A stretch of 64,000 nt of DNA from Arion vulgaris. Lineage: Eukaryota; Mollusca; Gastropoda; Stylommatophora; Arionidae. Positions 24,520 through 36,400 of this stretch are shown here, piece by piece. The stretch covers positions 19,205,286 through 19,269,285 of the forward strand of contig CM036762.1 in the NCBI GenBank assembly GCA_020796225.1, in the 5' to 3' direction. The first letter of the stretch is position 1; every line of letters begins with the position of its first letter. Under the pieces are notes generated by a model, which worked only from the letters and a program-made list of their open reading frames with translations, was not told where the DNA came from and did not search any database. Made by a program: the position numbers and the translations under genes.

Positions 24520-24735
24520 CTACATTCTCATTGACTCAATGAGCATGCTAAGAAAAGTGCATGTCGACAATGGCTTAAGTTTGTAATGATTTCAGGGCTG
24601 CTGAGGGTCACCATTTTTGTACCCGGACATGTGGGAGCAAGGGGAAATGAACGAGCAGACAAACTTGCAGGTATGGTTACCAATACAGGTGGTAGAGCAA
24701 CGGGGAGAGATAAAATCCTGAATACCATTCATTAG
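24520..24735 (+). mobile_element. Jockey-like LINE RNase H fragment
   Basis: 24598-24732 encodes LRVTIFVPGHVGARGNERAD then KLAGMVTNTGGRATGRDKIL, the RNase H helix with its conserved H and D. The upstream part reads in shifted frame (SMSMLRKVHVDN). Confidence 0.8.
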
Positions 24736-24894
24736 GAGATTGGTCCAACAGAGGATACAGGTGGTGACACGAATTCTACATCTCTATCATAACTGTCAAC
24801 TTTGTCTTGACATAATAAGATGAAGGTGGCAGTGGGACATCAAAGAAACCTTGAACATAACGCTGGAGGCAGGAGAACTTGCTAGAGATTGAAT

Positions 24895-25175
24895 GTGTTG
24901 TCTACACATTGAAGGTTGGTTGTAATGGCTCTCCAACAAGGCATGTCTTCCAGACAGTACACTATGCCAGACTTTGAGCTTCCATTTCCTTATGTTCCCG
25001 TCCCAATTGTATACGTCTTCCTCTTGCTCTCCTGCCTTCCATATTCCCTTCCAAATTGATTTTCAACAGAGAATCATGTCTCTTAATTTGACCAAAATAT
25101 CTCCATTGTGTAATTTCTATCTCCCAGCAGAGAATAAGGAGTTCTATGAACCCCAGGGGAAGCACTGGAGCCAAT
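24895..25175 (-). mobile_element. RTE-like LINE 3' fragment
   Basis: Minus-strand reading ITQWRYFGQIKRHDSLLK, EGNMEGRRARGRR and EPLQPTFNV, resembling the tail of the 27480-28970 element. Confidence 0.75.
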
Positions 25176-25199
25176 GAATATAATCAAAAAATAGACAGT

Positions 25200-25320
25200 G
25201 AACCAGTATTGGTGACTTCTGGAAAAAACAAATTATCAAACTCAGGATTTGAACCACAAACCCATTTTTCTTATGGCACCCATTGCCTAGCTTCACAAGC
25301 ACCTCTATCTCCCTGACTAA
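25200..25320 (-). repeat. Possible tRNA-derived SINE fragment
   Basis: Minus strand has a tRNA-like gtttgtggttcaaatcctga (box B) preceded by gctaggcaatgggtgcc. Only one copy was noticed. Confidence 0.45.
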
Positions 25321-25329
25321 GTTATCTTT

Positions 25330-26140
25330 TCACTCCTTCTAACATTCCCCCAACTCAATTTTTGTTCAGAGCATTTGTTTCAAACACATGCAGATTGAGA
25401 AATCTCATTATATTCACAGCTACTCTGATTGCATATTATCTTGACATTTCCATTCAGAAAAAAATAGTTGCAAATAGAAAGGATGATACTAACTACTGCT
25501 AATAGCAAGATATGCTTCAACAAATACAGGCAGAGAAATGAAACTTTCAACAATAACCAACAAACACTGTCTAAGATGAACCACAACATTGAACCATTTT
25601 AACATGGTGAACATGTTTGTTTGTTGCATTCATTCTTGTCAACTAAGTTAGCCACTGTTTGTAATCTGTGTGATTTGGAGCGAGAAATTGAGTATGTTGC
25701 GAATCCATTCGGCCCATACGGCATGCAGGACAGGCACATCCAAATTTCCGCCCCAAAGTGTATGTATATTATCCAGCAGGACACAAATTAGTTACAGATG
25801 TGTAACTAACGCAGATGAGCTTGTCTGCAGTTAACTCCTATTTCAATCAGGTTGTTCAATGTCTCCGATTCTCTTTCCACATATGTGAAACAGAGGCCAT
25901 TTATGATATCTGCCCTTTCCATACTTCTCCCACTTGCAATTAATCAAAATTAATTCACAACAGTCAATAATAATAAGGAAAAAACAAAAGGATGAGACAG
26001 TAAAAAGGAAACACAAAATTACGATTCTTTGTTTTTAAAAAAATTGAAACCCAGCACAATGAAGTCAAATTTAAAAGATTTCTTTTTCTCGTATGTTTGT
26101 ACAATCCAAGTTGCCAAAGTGGCACTCACAAAATGATATG
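25330..26140. other. Unassigned stretch
   Basis: No supported feature. Confidence 0.45.
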
Positions 26141-26144
26141 ATTA

Positions 26145-26265
26145 ACAAATAGTTATACTCTGTACATAATAATGTAATAATCTCTCTCGGTCAAGGGTTT
26201 CAGATTATATTCTGTACAGAATAATGTAATAATCTCTCCTTCTGTCAAGGGTTTCAGGTTTAACA
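26145..26265. repeat. About 60 bp tandem duplication, two copies
   Basis: tctgtacataataatgtaat + aatctctctc..tcaagggtttcag occurs twice head-to-tail. Confidence 0.85.
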
Positions 26266-26344
26266 ACGGGATTGTTGTAGTGGGGTGTGATAAACATTAA
26301 CAATTAAAGTATAAGTAAATCTTCATAAATATTTATGATAGTTT

Positions 26345-26530
26345 ATAGTTTTGTAGGAGGAGCATCTGGCTGAATGGAGTAGAACTCGATTCCCATTCAG
26401 AAACCGAGGCTCAATCACCGGTAAGGCCAAGGAGTTTTTTTCCTCTGGGGGCATAAAGAAAAATCTTAACCTGAACAGTTTTGCTGTGACTGCACTAGCC
26501 ATGCAGTCATGAAATGAAGTGTTTCTACAC
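26345..26530 (+). repeat. tRNA-derived SINE, family E
   Basis: Plus-strand head with box A-like tggctgaatgg and box B-like aggctcaatcacc; the body matches 12590-12795 inverted (cttaacctgaacagtt, actgcactagccatg). Confidence 0.78.
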
Positions 26531-26739
26531 AAACTTTCTGCAATGAGTATCTGCAGTGCATGCTCTTTGGTGAATCACTGCAGTTAGCCTGCAGTGAAAA
26601 CTTTTGGAAGTCAACATAGCAGTGGTTAGTTCACTGGACTCACACTAAAGTCAAGTAACGTATCTAAGGAAAAGCTCCTCCTTAGATACGTTTGTATTTG
26701 ATCGTCCATTTGTGTTTCATTTTAATTTGTCACTCCTGT

Positions 26740-26880
26740 TTGTTCGTTTGTGATAAAGGCCTTGTTGGTGAAGCGTTGCTGTTTATCGTCACTGTTTCTG
26801 TTTTTGTAAAACTATAGTACTTTGTTTGTACGTGTTTCACTATTTACCAAGTTTTACTGCAGTCTTCCCCTATTTCGATA
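26740..26880 (+). repeat. Interspersed repeat family H
   Basis: gataaaggccttgttggtga, agcgttgctg and gtaaaactatagtactttgt recur at 34470-34660 and 54815-54990. Confidence 0.7.
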
Positions 26881-27479
26881 TCAAACTTTCTGATCTGGGG
26901 TAACATTTATAGTTATCACATGAGCTGCAGTTTAAGTTTAAGACTAGCACATTCAGCAAGCAATAGTTTACTAAATAGCTACATAGACATTTAGAGTGCT
27001 GCAACATTGATTTTCCTGAAGAGAAAGTAGCCAATAAATGGGATTGCTTAAAACAGAGTATACAAACTGCAAACAAAAACCTGCCTGTAAAAATCATGAA
27101 AAATCAAATGTGGATGACTGATGAAATCTTAGAAAAATGACAGAGCAGAAGAAAGCCAAGAACACCCCAAAGTATACAATTTTAGACAACGAAATACGCA
27201 ACATGTGCAGAACCACAAAAGTAAACTGGTTAGAAACAAAATGCAGGAAATAGAAGATATGGCAGAAAAACACAGGACTAGAGATATGCACAGATAAATA
27301 AGACAAATGACAAGTAAGAAAAATACTGTAAAAAGTGGAGGATGTATCAAAACAACAACAACCAACTTTTGTTTGATAAAACAGAAATATTGACAAGATG
27401 GACAGAATATGTATGGCTCTATTGATGATCAAAGAAGCAGTAAACACAGTATAAAGTGCAATGACAGCCCAAGAATATT

Positions 27480-28970
27480 AAAATCTGAAGTTGTAAGAGC
27501 AATCGAAACAATGAGCGAGGAAAGGCTGCAGGATTGGACAATATTACTGTGGAAATGTTAACCTCCTTAGAGGATTTTGGTATTTCAACCATTACAGATT
27601 TGTGCAATGATATATATAACACAGGATATATACCAAGAGACTTGAAGACATCAGTATTCATACCACTACCCAAAAGCCCAAAGCACAGGAGTGCACAGAC
27701 TATAGGACAATTAGCCTGATGAGCCACATAACAAAAATACTACTCAAGATCATACATGAAAGAATTAAAAACAAGATAGACATAGAAGTAGGAGAAGAAC
27801 AGTTTGGCTTTAGAAAAAAACAGAGGAACAAGAGAGGCAATACTTTGTATAAGACTACTAGCTGACAAGTATATAGAAGTGCAAAAAAGTATCTACTTGT
27901 GTTTCATCGATTATAGCAAAGCTTTTGACAGAGTCCAACATGAAAAGCTAATCATATGTCTACAAGAAATAGGCCTAGATGGGGATGATATCAGACTAAT
28001 AAGTAACATATACTGGAAACAGACAGCAATAATAAAATATGAAAATAGCTACTCTCCATACATAGACATAAAGAGAGGAGTGAGACAAGGATGCATACTG
28101 TCACCAAGCCTATTTAACATCTACACAGAAAATCTTCAAACAACTAGAGGAATGCCAGGACTCAAGATCAATGGAAAAATAATAAATAACTTAAGATATG
28201 CAGATGACACAGTATTGGTAGCAGAAAATGAACAAGATCTACAAGAATTAGTGGACCAATTGGACAGAACTAGCAAGGAATATGGATTAGACATTAACAT
28301 ACAGAAAACAAAAACTATGGTAATCAACAAGGAAATGGAAAAACCTAAAATGAATATAAAAATACATGGAAATTACTACATCAAGTAAAAGCTACTCTAT
28401 CTCGGACAGATGATAACAGATGATGGCAGATGTATAACTGAAATTAAAAGAGAATAGGAATGGCCAAGGATAATTTCAATAGTATGAAAAGGTTACTGAC
28501 ATCCAAACAAATCACAAACAGGCTAAAAATTAGAATGATCAAATGCTATATATATCCTATATTAATGTATGGCTCAGAAACATGGACAATGAACAAGCAG
28601 TTAGAAGACAAAATTGATGCATTTGAGATGTGGATATATAGAAGAATAAGCAGAGTTTCATGGACAGAAAAACAGACAAATAAACAAGTTTTAGGAAAAC
28701 TAGGCATGAAGAAACAATTATTAAGAGAAATAAAATTCAGACAAGTAAAGTATTTTGGGCACATAAAAGGCATGACACCATGATAAAACATTTACTAGAG
28801 GGGGAAAGTTGAGGGGAAGAGCAAGAGGAAGACCGAGAGATAAGTGGGAGGAAACTTTAAGAAATGGACAGGTTACAGTCTGGCAGTGTGCAACACTAAG
28901 GCGAAAGACAGAGGATGCTGGAGATTCATTGCAGCCAACCTTGATGTGGAGACGGCACCTGTGATGATGA
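27480..28970 (+). mobile_element. RTE-like LINE, reverse transcriptase core plus C-terminal tail, few frame breaks
   Basis: The longest RT reading in the window. Blocks in order: AAGLDNITVEMLTSLEDFG (frame-shifted from an upstream EVVRAIETM), EEQFGFRKK, the palm motif IYLCFIDYSKAFDRVQHEKL, IKRGVRQGCILSPSLFNIYT, and the catalytic box LRYADDTVLVAENEQDLQEL (27810-28378). After a stop and frameshift the tail runs PILMYGSETWTMNKQ, RVSWTEKQTNKQVLGKLG, FRQVKYFGHIK and a 3' end with gatgatgatga. No intact endonuclease was recognised upstream. FADD-type residues (F/YADD) are complete. It is probably a 5'-truncated, recently mobile copy. Confidence 0.88.
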
Positions 28971-28974
28971 TGAA

Positions 28975-29365
28975 CATTGATTTGAATCAGTAGTTTTTCC
29001 TTATAGCGTAAATAAAACGCAATATAAGAAGAAGTAGTAAAATAACTGTTTAAATACCCTGTCCTCAAATATATGTAGTTACTAGTCTAGACTTTCACTG
29101 TAGATCCTTAGGAACCTTTCTGGAGAGGTGAAAATACAAGTACATCATACAAATTATATATGTAAAAAATAACTTTCGGGTTGTGTATGATGACAGCAAC
29201 CTTGTAATGTTAAATAAAATTGATAGAAACCACAACTGTAAAAGATCTTAATGCTCTGACAGAGACTTCCTATAAGGAGATCAACTGCTCTGGTAACATT
29301 ATAACAGTATTGAAGTAAAATAAATAAAGAATATTTATGTCTAAGTACTAGTTCTCTGGTGTCTT
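28975..29365. other. Unassigned stretch between LINE and minisatellite
   Basis: No supported feature. Confidence 0.45.
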
Positions 29366-29369
29366 TGGT

Positions 29370-30045
29370 AGCATCTATTACAGACAGTGAATATTATACC
29401 TAGACTTCAGTTGTGTAGTGTCTATTACAGACAGTGAATATTATAACTAGACATCAGTTGTGTGGTATCTATTACAGACAGTGAATATTATACCTAGACA
29501 TCAGTTATGTAGTATCTATTAAAGACAGTGAATATTATACCTAGACATCAGTTGTGTAGTGTCTATTAAAGACAGTGAATATTATACTTAGACATCAGTT
29601 GTGTGGTATCTATTACAGACTGTGAATATTATACCTAGACATCAGTTGTGTAGTGTCTATTACAGACAGTGAATATTATACCTAGACAACAGTTGTGTAG
29701 TGTCTATTAGATAAAGTGAATATTATACCTAGACATCAGTTGTGTGGCATCTATTACAAACAGTGAATATTATACCTAGACATCAGTTGTGTGGTATCTA
29801 TTAAAGACAGTGAATATTATACCTAGACATCAGTTGTGTAGTATCTATTACAGACAGTGAATATTATACCTAGACATCAGTTGTGTGGTATCTATTACAG
29901 ACAGTGAATATTATACCTAGACATCAGTTGTGTAGTGTCTATTACAGACAGTGAATATTATACTTAGACATCATCTGTGTAAGCATCTATTACAGAAAGT
30001 GAATATTATACCTAGACATCAGTTGTGTAGTATCTATTATATATT
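29370..30045. repeat. 47 bp minisatellite downstream of TOLLIP
   Basis: About 14 units of ggtatctattacagacagtg + aatattatacctagacatca + gttgtgt. It lies on the 3' side of TOLLIP, starting about 290 bp past its stop, so it may fall in the 3' UTR or terminator region. Confidence 0.95.
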
Positions 30046-30327
30046 ACAGTTCATATTGTCCTGTGAGTCTTGAGTCTATGCCAATTATAAAGAATCAAGT
30101 ATATATCTCAGACATGATGATATCTAAGAACTCTGTAAACATGTCATCTATAAAGTAATATCTTTACTATATATATATATGTGTTTCTGGATGTGTAACA
30201 ACATCAATATTGTGCTACACACTTTTTTGGGGAAACACTACAAAGAAAAACAAAATATTACACAGCCACAATAAGAACTGTCAATCACTCAAAGCTGTCA
30301 TTCTCAGTTTTGTCTGTTATTTCCCAT

Positions 30328-30441
30328 CTAGTCTGATCCCATTGACAGTAGGGAATTTATGGTTGCGTCTTTGTTGCCACCGTTGGCATCCATAACTGAC
30401 TTGATTACTTCATCTTCCATGTTGGGGAACATGTCTTTCAC
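30328..30441 (-). CDS. TOLLIP: TOLLIP exon 8 (CUE domain and stop)
   Basis: 37 codons plus [32 protein letters not shown]. It contains the MFP and di-leucine motifs that bind ubiquitin in CUE domains. The acceptor is tctgatag. No polyadenylation signal was identified; a 47 bp minisatellite begins about 290 bp downstream and could lie in the 3' UTR. Confidence 0.95.
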   Translation of the reverse strand: MKDMFPNMEDEVIKSVMDANGGNKDATINSLLSMGSD

Positions 30442-33400
30442 CTATCAGAAATAAATGAATTTTTCAATGTCAAATATTAGGATTTATGAAGAGATTAGTA
30501 GATCATTCATCGGACTGTACATAAATAATAATAATAATTCCTCTCGTACCGTTATACGTTACATAGGGCCTGCAAGTAAATTCTCCATGCCGATCTATCC
30601 TGGGCAACTCGCTCAATCTCATCCATGGAACTGAGTCCAATATTTCTTGCCTCTCTCAGCAAAGTTTGTTTCAGGGTCTCCTTAGATCGATCTCTCTTTC
30701 TTGAACCCTTTGCATCCCACTTCAATGTCTGCTTTGATATTCGTTGATCATTTCTCCTCAAGGTGTGTCCAACATATCACCATCTTCTCTTTCTTATAAC
30801 AGTTGTCACTAGTGGTTGACCAGACATGTCTCTGATTTCATCGTAGTGTACATGCTCGCTTTTATCCAATGTTTATTTCAGTTACATATGAAGAACAAAA
30901 AAAGCATGATTAAATCAATCAGAAAACCACTAATACTAACACAAGACAACTACCAAAACATAAGTAGATTAGAACAAGTTCTCATTTTGTGCATCAGAAC
31001 AGGACATAATCAACTATGCAACCACATGTATGTAAAGTTCAAGATTGACAATCAAGTGGACAGGCACCCCAGACTTCAAAGACTACCCCCAAATAGGATA
31101 TACTGAGGCACACGTCCTGGTCCAGTGAAACAATATTGAAAACAAAACTACACTGACCTCTGTGTGCGCTACAAAAAACAGTGAAGTTTATAGAAGAGAC
31201 CACATTGAATATTTACAAAATTTCCAACGAACAAAAGGAAGGAAAGCATTTCATATCTGACTTTGCCAACCTGCCCAGTGTGTTCGTAGCGCGTTGGATG
31301 ACGGGTGACAAGCTCCCTGTGAGTACAGGTTCAATTCCGCGGACTGGCAGAATAGCCACAGGTCTTCCAGATTTACGGTGTTCGTGGCACCAAACCGAAG
31401 GATTACAATGTCCATGGTGCCGAGCCGAAGATCTGAAAGCTCAAGTATTTCTGGATCAGTTTTAAAAAATATCTAACTTTCCTTACAAATAACCTCCTTG
31501 TATGATTGTTATCATTACTGGCTACTGAACCAATATTAAAGCTCTCTTAGCAGACCCACAGACACTCCGTCTCTTCCAGTAGATGTTGAAAGATACACAA
31601 GATGGTATTCGGTAACTGAGTGGCTAAACCACTTCTTATTTGGCCCTTCAGGTGCATCGTCCTATTCATCCAATATTTCAATTCAAATTTCTTTAAACAT
31701 AATATAGCTGTGTCATCAATTACTGTGTCTTCATCAGGTTCACATGTCTAAGACACACCACAGAAAGAAGAAAGTTCTTGCTGAGCCCCCAACAATCCAA
31801 ATGCACTATACAGTCTTGTCTTATCCACATCTGCGGTGAAGCATTGTGGGGAATTTCAGTTTTCTATCCTGTGCCAGATGTGTTTCATCTGTAGTTGTTA
31901 GTCTTTGATGGCGCAGGATATCTGTGTTAATATCTATCTATTGGGTTCTTGGTCTTTCTCTGGCTCTGCGTCCGGATTGCCAGTTGTTATAGGTGCGAGA
32001 TGGTAGTAGATCTAGTTTCATTCTCATTTAATGACAGAACCATTTTATTTATTGTCTCCTAATATGTTGGATGCATGGCGTGATTCCAGCGACATTTCTA
32101 CTGTTCTCATTTCTCAATCTAACCACTATACAGTACTAAACAATAACCACAAACACATTGATCAGACTCGCCATATAAAGAAAAAAGCTATATTTTGTAT
32201 TATTGGAAGCAGTTTCCATATAAGCTCTGTTTTATTCAATAGTGGTCATATTCTGTCCTAACTCAATATGGCGCTCTTGAATTCACACTGGGAGTACATT
32301 TGGTATACAACTCTAATACTATCTAAGAGCTGTCCATATATTTCATTAAAGGTGAAGGGTCGACTTAATTGCACCAAGTTTCACAATATGGCTCCGTCCC
32401 TGTCTGCAGAAATGGCACACCATCTGACGAGAGCGTTGCTCCAAAGTATGAACTCACAGTTTCAGCAAAAATTCCTAGGGATCTCATGGAACATTTGTGC
32501 ATGTGACTCGGTCCAGATTTGAATCCACAACCTTCAGAACAATATGAACATCTTAATCACTTCACCATAGAGCCCCCTATATTTCATTAATTAATACTGG
32601 GATTAAAATCTGCTGTAACATACCCATGTATGTAATGTTTAATCAAATATTGATTCATGTTGTTAGCATCCGGTTAAAATGAAAGCAACAATAGTTCATA
32701 TCAGACTGTGTCTTAAAACATGTTTACAAGTGACATACCTGCTTCAAATCTTCTTCAGTGTAAATGGGCCCACAAGGCTGTTGAGGTGGATAGGCTGGCA
32801 TTTGACCCGCAGGCACCATGGCTAAAAAAGAAACAATATTGAAGTAACACCAAGGCTAAAAAAGAAATAATATGCAATGGTAAAGTATTTCATTTTAAAA
32901 CAATCATCACCATATTGCTTGTCCTGAGCAGAACTTTGCAACCCTAATAGTCCGGAATTCTCTCTTTCATAGGCCAGAGGTCCCGTCTCTGCAGCCATCA
33001 TTTTCAAATCATCAGTTACATCCTGAATACATCTTCTCCATGGTCTTCCTCTTCTCCTCTTTGCAGGGATTCTTTCTTCCATAATGGTCTTCTCCGATCT
33101 TCGTGCCTCTTTATAAGTTCAAAATTCTTCAATTTTCTTATTTGTAGCATCAGTCAGTTTTCTTTGATTTTGAGTTCTTTCAGAATAGGTCTATTTGTTC
33201 TCCTCTGCCCATGGTATATGGAGGATAATGTTGTACTCCATATTACTGTTAGGGTTATATAGGTATCTTGTTGGAAGGTAGTTTGCCATTGCTTTCCTTC
33301 CTGGCAGCGACCATACTAGTCCATGACAATAGCCTCTATTACAGAGATCATCTGTCTAACGCCGCAAGTTTTGAGACCATAACTATTGACACTGTTTGCT

Positions 33401-36400
33401 GTTCCTGCACACATCCATGACATGGCTTCACATTACCCTGCCGGGGAGCTAAGTGGATACCTCTACCTTGCTCAAGGTTGTCCCGTAGACTAGCGGAGGG
33501 AAGGAGGTGTCTTACATCTGCTTTGGCAGAGGTTTATTTCTACCCCACTACCCACTAAAACCATAAAATTGTGTAAATTAATCGCTGAAAAAATGTTTCT
33601 TCGTTCTTTCTGTCGGAAAATAAACTTATATCACAAGGTCAGTGGTGTTGATGACAGACATGGTACATTCTACAGGGTGTTCAAGATAAAAGTAGCATAT
33701 CAATGGAGCTAATCTGGCATATATTTATGAAAATAAGAAGGTTCAGTTATGACGTAGTATAGGTCAAGGTTGTGTGATGGTGTGTAATTGTAGTGCGGTA
33801 AGGGGTGCTGAACAAATGTGACGTAGAACAAGCTAGTCAGAACCGGTTTAAATAGTAAATATACATAACGCAATGAATATGTGGCAACTTTTGATCTGTC
33901 AATGTGGCTACTTTTATCTTGAACACCCTGTATTTTCGCTTCATAACTATATAGCTTAAGTTTCCACGAGAAATGCAATATCGAATATTTAGCCATTCTG
34001 ACATCAGCATACAATTCCAAATATTGAAGTACATATTTGGCATTCAACTAAGCTTTGTAATATGGGGACACCTCTGAGTCATCAATATTGAAAGTTCTAA
34101 ATATAACTGGTCTGAGCTTAGAGTGTCCTGTTCTTAGTCTGAAGATGATACTATGGTCCTCTTTTGAAAACAGATGCATTGAGTCTTGTGGAAAATAATT
34201 TGCATGTTAATCTTTTCATTGTTTATGAATACATGTCACAATTATCTTTGTCTCTTGGTGCGACAGGCTTATATTTAGTTGTATCATGTTGCTGTCATTA
34301 TTTGGCAAGCCTGTGCATATCCCTATGCTTCTTAATACTGTCTCTTTTCATGCTTCATAATATATGTGTATATATTAAAACTAAATAATGCTATGCACAT
34401 ATTATTGTTTTATCATTCTTTTTTCCATTTCTAGTTTTTCACATTTATTTAGTTTTTAGTCCCATATTTTCATTTTAGGGCCATTAGGGATTTATTGTCT
34501 GACTGTATATATGATGGTTGGTGTATAGGAAGCCTGAATGTCTTTGCTTCTTTTGTATTATTTGCTTGATAACAGCCTTTTGGTAGAAACGTCACTGTAT
34601 CGTGTTTTTGTACTTTGTAAAGCTATATTATTTTGTTTTTACTTGTTTAGTCTTCAAATAGTAGAAATATTACTTACGTTGCACTGGTGGAGGATAATAC
34701 ATAGGCATCATCACAGGGACAGGTGTTGTGTATGTGTAACTGTAGACATTGTTCTCCGCAGGTGTCTGAAATAGAGCAACAGGTAGTCAGTGGTCTTCGT
34801 ACAGTAATGAGCAACATATATGAGGAGGCAACAAACAAGATAACTGTAGTAGTCAATGGTCTTCATACAGTCATGAACAACATATATGAGGCAACAAACA
34901 AGATAACTGTGGTAATCCCTGCAAATGTCTTTACCTTATCATAGTGGAAGAGTCTTAGAGTACTTTAGTAAGCCAGTGAGTTATGCTGGCAGAAACTTTA
35001 GCAGAAATTGTATTCCTAGAAGAGTAACTCAAGCTGAAAAGTTCACTTAGAAAAGGGCAGATAAGATATTGAAGATAAATCAAGCTAAATTTATAATTCC
35101 ACGCAATGTCTTTGTATCACAGGGATCTTAGAGTGCTTTGTGAACCATGAGTTGCTGGCAAACATTCCCAAGAGTATTTAAGTGAAAATTCACTGAGAAA
35201 GGACAGACAATAATGTAATCTGTCCTCCATGTTGGGATTTAGACATGAGCTAACAACTCTGCACCAGAAATATATAATTACAAATTGAAACACCTGTCCA
35301 GTGGTCTTGAGACAGAATCCCACTGTCAGAATGAAGGAAGCCTGGTTAGGTCAAGTCCTGGACTTCAAAACCAAAATAATAATAGGTTCTAAATAGTGAG
35401 GATCATGTTTGAATCAACATCCCTTGGGTTGCCTGCCCAGCATGTAGGGGCAGAATAGTACCGACCACAAGGATGTCTTGAAAGGCAACTAGAAGGGGCC
35501 TTAAGCACCCATAATTAAAATATGACACAGAATCTGATGTCCGAGCCTACTTGTTGGTGTAAACTGGCTCAACTACATCGCTCTTAGGCCAGATCAAGCA
35601 AATCCCAGAGTGGTTTAACCCAAATGGTCGATATGGGCGTAAGATGAAGAGAAAAGTACGAACTTCTAAGTAATGAAGAAAAGCCAGAATTGTGAACTAT
35701 GCTGATGAGCCACGAGTGAGCCAAGATGAAGAATTACACTTGGACAGTGAAACTATCAAGTGCTAAAGAGACTACCTACATAATAACACTGAAGTCCATT
35801 ATTTTAAGAAGTATTGAGCAAGTATCTTTCAGAATAAGCCCAATAAATATAAACTTTTAAATCTTAGAGCTCTTGTCATAGTATCAACATTAACAACAAA
35901 GTTATCAGTCATCAGGTCGACCAGTTTATGTTCCCTTTTCCCCAAGACATCTTAACAAATTGATCAATGCATCTGATGGTTTTGTTTGTTTGTATGCATA
36001 AAAGAATGGTACACTTGTGTTTGCCTGAGAGTCCAGTATAGCTTTTCCTTCGATTGTTCTTTGGCCATTTTTCTGTCTAATGTGATATATAAATGGCCAA
36101 ACACCCAAAAAGGTGTACGTTCAAACCTTCAGTACCATTTGAGCTCAGGTGCTATCCTTCGTGGTGGATCCTTTCAACCAGCTGTTTATTTACTAGGTGA
36201 CTAGCCTAGAGAGCTGAGTAATGCCCCTTCCATTAGAATCATACAACATAGAACAGGCACATCAAATTATTTTGTCCTGGATGGTGAGAAGTATTTTAAA
36301 AGCAATTCTTCAATATCCATCTCTATAATTTTCCAACATTCAACTTTTCAGTATACTTTATTGCGCCAGAAAATCTTTTCTATGACATAACAAGATTAAT

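Noticed and set aside
27094..27447. Minus-strand hydrophobic open frame of 117 codons
   Set aside because: It is antisense to degraded LINE sequence upstream of the RT; no family motif or splice signals.
33709..34047. 112-codon minus-strand reading in TOLLIP intron 6
   Set aside because: It runs across the MITE and its right end; no similarity recognised.
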